Origin: Rhizobium subbaraonis
GTDB lineage: Bacteria > Pseudomonadota > Alphaproteobacteria > Rhizobiales > Rhizobiaceae
NCBI RefSeq assembly: GCF_900220975.1
Contig: NZ_OBQD01000023.1
Coordinates: 1 to 64,000, forward strand
Direction: 5' to 3'
Length of the DNA stretch: 64,000 nt
Position numbers and translations under genes: made by a program. The notes beneath the pieces are model-generated. The model was not told the DNA's origin. It saw only the letters and a program-made list of their open reading frames with translations, and ran no database searches. Every line of letters begins with the position of its first letter. The first letter of the stretch is position 1. Below are positions 26,615 to 34,257 of the stretch, piece after piece.

Positions 26615-27343
26615 TCAGCGCTTCACGCAGAGCGCGGCGCGAGGGACGCCCGAGGCATCGAAGAAAAACCGGGCGCTGGAATAGCCGGTGGTCCGCGTGA
26701 CCAGTGCCAGGGTCTGGCGCTCCTGCCCTTCACCGAATTCAAAGGCCAGCGCGCCACCGGGTCGCAGAAAATCGAGCGCGTCGTAGATCAGCCGCTGGTG
26801 GATCGCGATGCCGTAGGGGCCGCCGTCGAAAGCCTCACGCGGCTCGTGCTCCAGAAGGTGGGCGCGATCGGCCGTCAACCGGCCGCTGGAAATATAGGGT
26901 GGATTGCAGACGACCATGTCCACCATGCCTTCCAGGCCCTGGTGCCGGATGTTCTCGAACAGATCGCCCTGCACGACCGTGACCCGGTCCTCCAGAGAGA
27001 AGCGCGCGACGTTGCGGCGCGCAACCTCCACCGTTTCCGGCGTCAGATCGCAGGCGTAGACCCGCGCTCCTTCAATGTTGCGGGCAATTGCAATACCAAG
27101 ATTACCGCTGCCGCAGCACATGTCGATCACGACGGGTTCGGCCACCCCCTGCGCCACGTGCTCCACGCAGACATTGCCCAGAAGCTCCGTCTCCTCGCGC
27201 GGCGCCAGAACGTTCGGCCCAAGCTCGAAATCCATCCCCATGAACCGGATCAGGCCGGAACCGGCGTCGACTGCACCGAAGGGAACTCCGGCGCCTGCAC
27301 CCGCGCCTGCCGGCCCGGTATCCATCGTGTGATGTGACGACAT
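26615..27343 (-). CDS. Class I SAM-dependent methyltransferase, PrmC/HemK-like (NPPY)
   Basis: A 242-residue methyltransferase. SAM motif I is VVIDMCCGSGNLGIAIA, and the catalytic N147-P-P-Y150 motif marks N-methylation of an amide or amine (release-factor glutamine in PrmC). The N-terminal 25 residues are Gly/Ala/Pro-rich and the helical recognition domain of true PrmC is largely missing; no prfA gene is adjacent. A frame extends to 28996 but is spurious: ATG 27343 has a perfect AGGAGG 8 bases upstream. It is divergent from the asparagine-synthase operon and may methylate a product or carrier of that pathway (inference). Confidence 0.8.
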   Translation of the reverse strand: MSSHHTMDTGPAGAGAGAGVPFGAVDAGSGLIRFMGMDFELGPNVLAPREETELLGNVCVEHVAQGVAEPVVIDMCCGSGNLGIAIARNIEGARVYACDLTPETVEVARRNVARFSLEDRVTVVQGDLFENIRHQGLEGMVDMVVCNPPYISSGRLTADRAHLLEHEPREAFDGGPYGIAIHQRLIYDALDFLRPGGALAFEFGEGQERQTLALVTRTTGYSSARFFFDASGVPRAALCVKR

Positions 27344-27682
27344 GCGCAATCCTCCTAGTGCCAGCGTCTGGTGGCGGGGCTTGCCGGTTTCCAGCCATGG
27401 TCCCGTCTGGGACAGGCATCCGGCGCCAGCCCGATGTTCATACCGGGCATCACCAGCGTAAAGACGGCCGCGCCGGGGCATCAGGGTTAACCCGTACGGA
27501 AACGGCATCGCTCTCATTGGGTAGCCCGTTTGCGCCGTTGCTCGGACAGGTGGCATCGACAACACTCCAACGCCAGGCGTGAGGGACGCCAGGTGCGGGG
27601 GCACCTGTATCCACAACATCGTGCCCAGAACACGCGCCGGGAAAACCGAGCATCGCGAAGCAAAAAGCACGAAGGGACCGCT
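27344..27682. other. Divergent promoter region of the asnB operon
   Basis: A 339-base spacer between the methyltransferase and asparagine-synthase starts. It holds both ribosome sites (AGGAGG for the methyltransferase, GAAGGG for asnB) and presumably both promoters. I see no additional gene and no clear operator. Confidence 0.5.
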
Positions 27683-29659
27683 ATGTGCGGAGTGATCGGA
27701 TATTTCGGCGATCGAGTGCCGACCCAAGAGGCGAGGCATCTCCTGCATCGCATGGCCGTTTCCGTCCAGCACCGCGGGCCCGACGATGCCGGATTCTACA
27801 TTGGCGACGGCATCGGCTTCGCCCACCGGCGGCTCTCCATCGTCGGCATCGCCGACGGTCATCAACCCATGGCGAATGTCGAGGGATCGCTCGTTGTCTG
27901 TTTCAACGGCGAAATCTTCAACTATGTCGAGTTGCGCGACATGCTGGAGGCGCGTGGCCATCGCTTCCGCACCACGTCGGATACGGAAGTCATCCTGCAC
28001 CTCTATGCCGACAGGGGCGACGAATGCGTCGACCATCTGAACGGCGATTTCGTCTTTGCCCTCTGGGATGCCTCGCGCCGCCGCCTGCTGATTGCGCGGG
28101 ACCGGATGGGCGTGCGCCCGCTCTTCTATGCCCGCCGCGAAAATACGCTTTTCTTTGCCTCGGAGGTAAAGGCGCTGCTCGGCGTTCCGGGCTTGAGCGC
28201 AGAAATGGATCCCTTCGCTCTGGATCAGGTCTTCACCTTCTGGGCCCCCGTCCCGCCCCGGACAATCTTCAAGGACATTTCGGAACTGCCGGCCGGCCAC
28301 CTTCTCACTGCAGACGACGGCGGGATGACGGTGCGGCCCTACTGGGATATTGCCTTCCCCGACGCGGCGGAGCGCGAGGATGGTCGCGCGGAGGCCGATG
28401 TCGCAGACGAGGTGCTGGCCCTGCTCGACGATGCCACGGCGATCCGCATGCGGGCCGACGTGCCGGTCGGCGCCTATCTCTCCGGCGGCCTCGATTCCTC
28501 CATCACCTGCGCGCTCGCCAAGCCCTATGCGCAAAGTGGTCTGCGCACCTTCTCGGTCACTTTCGGCTCGCAGGAGCACGACGAGAGTTCCTACCAGCGC
28601 GAAATGGTCCGTGCCCTCGGCACCGAACATTCCTCGATTTTCTGCGGATCGGACGAGATCGCCGAAGCCTTTCCCTCTGTCGTTCTGCATACGGAAAAGC
28701 CGGTGGTCCGCACCGCGCCCGCCCCGCTCTACCTCCTCTCCCGCCACGTCCGCGACGAGGCGATGAAGGTGGTCCTGACCGGCGAAGGCGCCGACGAGGT
28801 CTTTGCCGGCTACGATATCTTCAAGGAAGCGAGGGTCCGGCGCTTCTGCGCCCGCCAGCCCGGCTCGCAGCGGCGCTGGCAGCTGTTCCGCCGCCTCTAT
28901 CCCTATCTGCCGGGCCTGCAGCAGCAATCGCCGGATGCGCTTGCCGCCTATTTCGGCGCGCATGACGACGACCCCGCCGACCCACTGTTTTCGCACCGAC
29001 CGCGTTTTCGCAGCACGGGTGCGGCGAAGATCTTCTTCTCCGCAGCGCTTCGCGAAGAGCTAGCCGGCTACGATGCGGCCGATGAGCTGCTGGCGCGCAT
29101 ACCGGCCGATTTCGCCCGCTGGCACCCGCTGCACCAGGCGCAGTATCTGGAAACCAAGTTTCTCCTGCCGGACTACATCCTGTCGAGCCAGGGGGATCGC
29201 ATGGCGATGGCACATGGCGTCGAGGGGCGCTTCCCGTTCCTCGATCACAGGCTCGTAGAGCTTGCCGCCCGGATCCCGCCCGCCATGAAGCTCAAGGGCT
29301 TCGTGGAGAAGAGCATCCTGCGCAAGGCGACGGAGGGCCTGCTGCCGCCAGCGATCAACACACGCGTCAAGCAGCCCTACCGCGCCCCGGACAGCGCCTC
29401 CTTCTTCACCGGCGCCGAACCGGACTATGTCGGCCGTCTCCTCAACCGGACGGCGGTCGAGAAGACCGGGCTGTTCAATCCGCTCGCCACGGAAAAGCTG
29501 CTTTCCAAATGCCGGCGGCAGGCCAACGGCTTCCGCGACAACACGGCCTTCGTCGGCGTCCTCTCGACGCAACTCTGGCACGAAGCCTTCACGAAACGGT
29601 CTGCCTGGCAGCCCGGACACCATGAACCGTCACGAACAATCCAATATGGAGACGCATGA
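27683..29659 (+). CDS. asnB: Asparagine synthase (glutamine-hydrolysing) family
   Basis: A 658-residue class II amidotransferase. The start at 27683 gives M-C-G-V-I-G, exposing the nucleophilic Cys2 of the glutaminase domain (about 1-210; HRRLSIVG, FNGEIFNY, SDTEVILHLY). The synthetase domain has the PP-loop S267-GGLDS-S273 and VVLTGEGADEVFAGYD. Family enzymes form amides from a carboxylate via an acyl-adenylate and glutamine nitrogen; members outside primary metabolism often build amide bonds in natural products or modify surface glycans. The ACP gene follows with an ATGA overlap, so these genes belong to one pathway and the true acceptor may not be aspartate. Confidence 0.93.
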   Translation: MCGVIGYFGDRVPTQEARHLLHRMAVSVQHRGPDDAGFYIGDGIGFAHRRLSIVGIADGHQPMANVEGSLVVCFNGEIFNYVELRDMLEARGHRFRTTSDTEVILHLYADRGDECVDHLNGDFVFALWDASRRRLLIARDRMGVRPLFYARRENTLFFASEVKALLGVPGLSAEMDPFALDQVFTFWAPVPPRTIFKDISELPAGHLLTADDGGMTVRPYWDIAFPDAAEREDGRAEADVADEVLALLDDATAIRMRADVPVGAYLSGGLDSSITCALAKPYAQSGLRTFSVTFGSQEHDESSYQREMVRALGTEHSSIFCGSDEIAEAFPSVVLHTEKPVVRTAPAPLYLLSRHVRDEAMKVVLTGEGADEVFAGYDIFKEARVRRFCARQPGSQRRWQLFRRLYPYLPGLQQQSPDALAAYFGAHDDDPADPLFSHRPRFRSTGAAKIFFSAALREELAGYDAADELLARIPADFARWHPLHQAQYLETKFLLPDYILSSQGDRMAMAHGVEGRFPFLDHRLVELAARIPPAMKLKGFVEKSILRKATEGLLPPAINTRVKQPYRAPDSASFFTGAEPDYVGRLLNRTAVEKTGLFNPLATEKLLSKCRRQANGFRDNTAFVGVLSTQLWHEAFTKRSAWQPGHHEPSRTIQYGDA

Positions 29660-29931
29660 TGGCGACCCTGAATGAAGAAATCCGAGCGTTCATCGTCGAG
29701 AGCTTCCTCTTCGGCGACACGTCCAGAACACCGGGCGACGACGATTCCCTGATCGAGAACGACGTGGTGGATTCGACCGGCATCCTCGAACTGGTCGCCT
29801 TTGTCGAAGACAATCTCGGAATTCCGGTCGCCGATGCGGAGATCCTGCCGGCCAACTTCGATTCCATCGCCAAGCTCGCAGCCTTCGTCACGTCCAAGCG
29901 CGGCGGGCTCCAGCAGGACGACGCGGCCTGA
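29656..29931 (+). CDS. Acyl/peptidyl carrier protein
   Basis: A 91-residue acidic carrier protein. The phosphopantetheine attachment site is Ser40 in NDVVDSTGILELVAFVED, and the rest follows the four-helix carrier fold (LNEEIRAFIVESFL; FDSIAKLAAFV). The start overlaps the asnB stop by 4 bases; a second ATG lies 3 bases on. It is a stand-alone carrier, not a housekeeping AcpP (context and sequence differ), and is expected to be loaded by the AMP-dependent ligase encoded next. Confidence 0.88.
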   Translation: MMATLNEEIRAFIVESFLFGDTSRTPGDDDSLIENDVVDSTGILELVAFVEDNLGIPVADAEILPANFDSIAKLAAFVTSKRGGLQQDDAA

Positions 29932-29998
29932 TCAAGGCACCCGCGGTCCAGCGTTCCTGCCGAACGCGGCCGAAACGATAACCTTGCGAGGATCAGGC

Positions 29999-31552
29999 AT
30001 GCGCGTCGAAGAGTTCCTGCGCAACAGCGCCCGTCTTCACGGCGAGAAGATCGCCCTGGTTGCAGGCGCGAACAGGTTGAGCTTTGGCGAGCTCGACGCG
30101 GTTTCCGACCGCCTTGCTGCAGCGCTGCAGCGGGCCGGTCTGGAGCCCGGCGACCGCGCGCTCGTCTTCATGGACAATTGCTGGGAGGCGGTGGTCTCCA
30201 TCTTCGCGATCCTGAAGGCCGGCTGCGTCTTCAGCCCGATCAATTCTTCCACCAAACCGGACAGGCTTTCCTACATCCTGCGCAACTGCCGCGCCCGCGC
30301 CGTCATCACTCAAGCGAAACTGGAAGGCATCGTGGAGGCGGCGAGGCCGGGCTCGAGCGTCGATTGCGTCATTGTGGCCGGCGCCGCCGGTGAGAGCGGC
30401 AAAGATGTCATGCGCTTTTCGGACTGCATCGCAGATCCTGGAGCCACGCCCCGTCACGGCGGCATTGATATCGATCTCGCCATGCTGATCTACACGTCCG
30501 GTTCCACCGGTCGGCCGAAAGGGGTCATGATGACCCATCGCAACGTCGAGGCGGCAGCGACCTCGATCACCACCTATCTGGAGAATACGTCCGACGACAT
30601 CGTCCTCAACGTGCTGCCGATCGCCTTCGACTACGGTCTGTACCAAGTCCTCATGGCAATCAAGATCGGCGCAACCATCGTACTCGAAAATTCCTTCGCC
30701 TTCCCGCAGGCGATCTTCGACACGATACTGCGCGAAAAGGTCACCGGCTTTCCGCTCGTACCGACGATGGCGGCGATGATCCTCAACATGCGCGACCTGC
30801 GCCCGGGCTTCCTGCCGGGCCTTCGCTACATCACCAACACGGCCGCCGCCCTGCCGGTGGAGCATATCGGCCGCCTGCGCCGGCTCTTTCCCGGCGTCAC
30901 GCTCTATTCCATGTACGGGCTGACCGAGTGCAAGCGCTGCACCTGGCTGCCGCCGTCGCAGCTCGACGTCCGGCCCGGCTCCGTCGGCATCGCCATTCCC
31001 AACACCCAAGCCTATGTGGTCGACGACGAAGGCCGCAAGGTTGGTGCGGACGTTGTGGGCGAACTCGTCATCCGCGGGCCGCACGTCATGCAGGGCTACT
31101 GGGAGGACGAGCAGGCGACCGCACGGGTGCTTCGACCCGGTCCTCATCCATGGGAGCGCGTGCTTCACACCGGCGACCTCTTTCGCACCGATAGCGACGG
31201 CTTTCTCTACTTCGTCGGCCGTAAGGACGACATCATCAAGTCGCGCGGCGAGAAGGTCGCGCCGAAGGAGGTGGAGGCAGCGCTGCACGCCTGCCCCGGC
31301 GTGTCCGAGGCGATCGTCTTCGGCATTCCCGATCCGGTTCTCGGACAGGCCGTGCATGCGGTTGTCGTGGTGAACGATCCCGCGCTGAGCGAACAGGTCG
31401 TGATCCGCCACTGCCAGAAGAACCTCGAGGATTTCATGGTGCCCCGCTCGGTCTCGTTCACGAATGAGCTGCCGAGAACCGACACCGGCAAGCTGAGCCG
31501 CCGGCTGGCGGCAGACGAATTCAACAGACAAGAAACGGAGATGGCGAAATGA
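29999..31552 (+). CDS. AMP-dependent acyl-CoA/acyl-ACP synthetase
   Basis: A 517-residue ANL-superfamily ligase. The P-loop YTSGSTGRPKGVMMTHRN, the YGLTE motif (SMYGLTECKR), the HTGDL motif and the hinge VGRKDDIIKSRGEKVAP are all intact, as is the C-terminal catalytic Lys region (PRTDTGKLSRR). The family activates a carboxylic acid as acyl-AMP and passes it to a pantetheine thiol; the preceding ACP is the natural acceptor. The frame opens at 29801, but ATG 29999 matches the family start. Its stop overlaps the next ORF by 4 bases. Substrate not assignable. Confidence 0.9.
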   Translation: MRVEEFLRNSARLHGEKIALVAGANRLSFGELDAVSDRLAAALQRAGLEPGDRALVFMDNCWEAVVSIFAILKAGCVFSPINSSTKPDRLSYILRNCRARAVITQAKLEGIVEAARPGSSVDCVIVAGAAGESGKDVMRFSDCIADPGATPRHGGIDIDLAMLIYTSGSTGRPKGVMMTHRNVEAAATSITTYLENTSDDIVLNVLPIAFDYGLYQVLMAIKIGATIVLENSFAFPQAIFDTILREKVTGFPLVPTMAAMILNMRDLRPGFLPGLRYITNTAAALPVEHIGRLRRLFPGVTLYSMYGLTECKRCTWLPPSQLDVRPGSVGIAIPNTQAYVVDDEGRKVGADVVGELVIRGPHVMQGYWEDEQATARVLRPGPHPWERVLHTGDLFRTDSDGFLYFVGRKDDIIKSRGEKVAPKEVEAALHACPGVSEAIVFGIPDPVLGQAVHAVVVVNDPALSEQVVIRHCQKNLEDFMVPRSVSFTNELPRTDTGKLSRRLAADEFNRQETEMAK

Positions 31553-32544
31553 GACCGGATGCACGCATGGACGCCGCCTTCTCCGCCGAAGCGCTGAAGC
31601 TCGATCCGGCCCGCGAGGTGGCCCGCATAGCAGAAGCGCTGCGAGATCAGGTCCGCACGCGGATGCGTCGCAGGGGGCTGGTGCTGGGCCTCTCCGGCGG
31701 CGTCGATTCCAGCGTCTGCGCGGCGATCGCCGTACACGCGCTGGGCGCCAAGAACGTCTTTGCCCTCTATATGCCCGAACGCGATTCCGACCCCGAAAGC
31801 CTGTCGATCGCCCGCGAGGTCGCCGACACCTATGGCATTGCCGGAGAAGTGGAGGACATCGGCCCGACGCTGGATGCCATGGGCTGCTATCGCCGCCGCG
31901 ACGCCTTCATCCGCGAGGTCGAGCCCGCCTACGGCCCCGGCTGGGCCTGCAAGGTCTCGATATCGAGCCCGCTGGAAAGCGATCACTTCGCCATCTCGAC
32001 CCTTGTGCTGCAGGCGCCCGACGGCTCCATCCACCGCAAGCGCATGCCGGCCTCGGTCTATCTCGGCATCGTGGCCGCCACCAACATGAAGCAGCGCACC
32101 CGCAAGCAGATGGAATACTATCACGCCGACCGGCTCAACTATGCGGTTCTGGGTACCCCAAACCGGCTCGAGTACGATCAGGGCTTCTTCGTCAAGAACG
32201 GCGACGGTGCTGCCGACGTGAAGCCGATCGCCCATCTCTATAAGTCCCAGGTCTATCAGCTCGCCGAATATCTCGGCGTGCCAGAGCGCGTCGTCGCCCG
32301 CCCGCCCACGACCGACACCTGGTCGCTCGCCCAGACGCAGGAGGAATTCTACTTCGCCCTGCCCTACGACCGGATGGACCTGTGCCTCTTCGCCTTCAAC
32401 GAGAACATACCGGCGCGGGAAGCCGCGGAAGCTGCTGGCCTGTCGCCCGATCAGATCGAGCGCGTCTGGCAGGATATCCAGTCGAAGCGCAAGACGACAC
32501 GGCCTCTGCACCTGGCGCCGCTCCTCGTGGAACAGGTCTTCTGA
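31549..32544 (+). CDS. NAD synthase-like ATP-pyrophosphatase amidase
   Basis: A 331-residue protein with the NadE fold: PP-loop S49-GGVDS-S55, MPERDSDPESLSIAREVA, VLGTPNRLEYDQGFFVKNGDG, DVKPIAHLYKSQVYQLAEYL and the late Q-x-x-E-F-Y segment (TQEEFYFALPYD). No nitrilase/glutaminase domain is fused, so it would use free ammonia or ammonia from a partner such as the AsnB-like protein. Inserted segments (about 105-150) differ from housekeeping NadE. Tight coupling within a carrier-protein operon argues for a dedicated amidation step rather than general NAD synthesis (inference). Confidence 0.85.
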   Translation: MRPDARMDAAFSAEALKLDPAREVARIAEALRDQVRTRMRRRGLVLGLSGGVDSSVCAAIAVHALGAKNVFALYMPERDSDPESLSIAREVADTYGIAGEVEDIGPTLDAMGCYRRRDAFIREVEPAYGPGWACKVSISSPLESDHFAISTLVLQAPDGSIHRKRMPASVYLGIVAATNMKQRTRKQMEYYHADRLNYAVLGTPNRLEYDQGFFVKNGDGAADVKPIAHLYKSQVYQLAEYLGVPERVVARPPTTDTWSLAQTQEEFYFALPYDRMDLCLFAFNENIPAREAAEAAGLSPDQIERVWQDIQSKRKTTRPLHLAPLLVEQVF

Positions 32545-33534
32545 ATGCCTGGGAGCGATGTCGCGATGAACGAAAAGGTCGAAAACGAGAACCCGGACGA
32601 AAAACGTGCCCGCCGCCTCGAAAAGCTCAGGCACTGGCGCAAGGCCTGCGCCGACGAAAGCCTCGAACTGAAATCCTACAATCTCGAGCCCGGCTGCAAC
32701 CCGCTGCTTCTGTTCCACGGCGACTTCGACATGGGCGGCGTCTATGTGCGAAAGCTCGCCAACGACTGCGCCCATCCCCTCATCGCCTTCGCGCCGCACG
32801 GCATGAACGACGACAACGTCAAGCCCAGCATCGAGTGGATGGCACGCGAACGCCTTGCCGACATCTTCGCGGTGCGCTCGAACGGCCCCTATCGCCTCGC
32901 CGGTTACTGCAACGGCGCGCTGGTGGCCTATGAATGTGCTCGCCTGCTGCAGGAGCGGGGCTGCACGGTAGAATTCGTCATCATGATCGAGCCTTCGTCC
33001 CTCAATGCGCGCCCGGGATACCGGCTGATCCATCGCGCGCTGTCGTCCTTCTTCCCCCCGCCGGCCGAGCGCTCGGACAAGGCACAGGAACGGCTCGGCG
33101 TGATCATGCGCAAGGTGTGGAATGCCGGCCGCGTTGCCCATCTGTCGCCGGCCGAGATCGCCGCTCTCGCCCGCAGCATGAAGGAGCGGCGGCTCAAGGA
33201 GCGCCAGCGCCTGGCCGAAGACCTGCAGTCAAGAAGTTCGAGCGAAAAACAGCTCCAGGAGCGCTATGCCGGGCTGATCCACGTCTATACCGCAGCGCTC
33301 GCCTCCTATGTCCCCCAGCCTTCCACCGTCCCGGTCGTGGTCCTTTCCACCGGGCGCGACGGCCAGGGCCGGCAATGCGGGTTATACGACGGAAAGCAAT
33401 GGGGCAGGCTTGCCCGCAATTTCCGTCATATACAGATGCCGGGCCACCACTCGACCTGCCTGTCGGTCCATGCCGGGGAACTGGTCGCGAACCTGCGCTC
33501 GATCCTCGCCGCCCATCCGGCGCAGTCCGCTTGA
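32545..33534 (+). CDS. Thioesterase-domain alpha/beta hydrolase with Cys nucleophile
   Basis: A 329-residue protein resembling the thioesterase domains of non-ribosomal peptide/polyketide systems. Seen are LLLFHGDFDMGG near residue 55, the nucleophile elbow LAGYCNGALVAYECA with C122 in place of the usual Ser, and a late His in MPGHHSTCLSVH (H301/H302). An Arg/Lys/Glu-rich helical insert lies at about 205-245. Cys at the elbow favours transacylation to an amine or slow release (known for some thioesterases and dienelactone hydrolases). Start is directly after the upstream stop; ATG 32566 is an alternative. Last gene of the operon. Confidence 0.82.
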   Translation: MPGSDVAMNEKVENENPDEKRARRLEKLRHWRKACADESLELKSYNLEPGCNPLLLFHGDFDMGGVYVRKLANDCAHPLIAFAPHGMNDDNVKPSIEWMARERLADIFAVRSNGPYRLAGYCNGALVAYECARLLQERGCTVEFVIMIEPSSLNARPGYRLIHRALSSFFPPPAERSDKAQERLGVIMRKVWNAGRVAHLSPAEIAALARSMKERRLKERQRLAEDLQSRSSSEKQLQERYAGLIHVYTAALASYVPQPSTVPVVVLSTGRDGQGRQCGLYDGKQWGRLARNFRHIQMPGHHSTCLSVHAGELVANLRSILAAHPAQSA

Positions 33535-33623
33535 AAAGACGAAACCATGCACGCGGCGGCAGTCTCAAGCGCGGAAGCGTGTCGCGCAAGAGTCTGAAGC
33601 CGACGACAGCGACAGGACCTGCT

Positions 33624-34106
33624 TCAGGATATCTCGATAATCTCGATTTCGCGGTCCCCGACGCTCATCACGTCACCGACGGCTTTTCCGAGAACGATCC
33701 TCGCCACCGGCGATACATAGGAAATCGACCCCGTTTTGGGATCGGCTTCGTCCTCCCCCACGATGCGATATTTCTGGATACGCCCGTCGTCGCGGCTGAA
33801 GGTGACAGTGCTTCCGAATGCGACGGTCTCGCGCGATTCCGGATCCGCGACGAGCTGGGCGGTGCGCACCCTTTCGGCAAGGTAGCGCACATCGCGCAAC
33901 GGTCCCGCCATCTGCCGCCGCCGTTCGTTCACGTCTTCCACGACATTTGCCGCCTCATAGGCCGCGCGTGCCTGTTGCAGTTCGCGCTCCAGCGCGCTCA
34001 ATCCCGTCTGCGTGACAAGGTTGGGATGGGGCGAAATCGGACGATCCGGCAGAACGGTTTCCGCGGCCGTTTCGGCACTCTCTTCCTTGACAAAGGCGAC
34101 GCTCAA
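33624..34106 (-). CDS. GreA/GreB-family transcript-cleavage factor-like protein
   Basis: A 160-residue GreA/B relative: helical N-terminal part (LVTQTGLSALERELQQARAAYEA...NERRRQMAGPLRDVRYLAERVRTAQLV) and the C-terminal FKBP-like half (VAFGSTVTFSRDDG, RIVGEDEADPKTGSISYVSPVARIVLGKAVGDV). The start is TTG 34106, supported by AAGGAG 7 bases upstream. The acidic coiled-coil tip that stimulates RNA polymerase cleavage is not obvious, so it may be a Gre-like accessory factor or polymerase-binding antagonist. It converges on the thioesterase gene. Confidence 0.87.
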   Translation of the reverse strand: MSVAFVKEESAETAAETVLPDRPISPHPNLVTQTGLSALERELQQARAAYEAANVVEDVNERRRQMAGPLRDVRYLAERVRTAQLVADPESRETVAFGSTVTFSRDDGRIQKYRIVGEDEADPKTGSISYVSPVARIVLGKAVGDVMSVGDREIEIIEIS

Positions 34107-34257
34107 ACCGTGGCTCCTTCAATTGCGACGGGCACCAGCTTCGGTGGCGGGGCCGATACATAAACTGGGACTTCGAGATGACAATGTCCAGTTTCGTTGC
34201 CGAACGCGGCCGCGAAGTGCGCCGGGACGCGCCGTGAAACTGGCCAAACGCGAGTGG

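Noticed and set aside
27344-28996. Minus-strand extension of the methyltransferase frame to 28996
   Set aside because: The extra 551 codons lie antisense to asparagine synthase; a perfect AGGAGG marks the true start at 27343.
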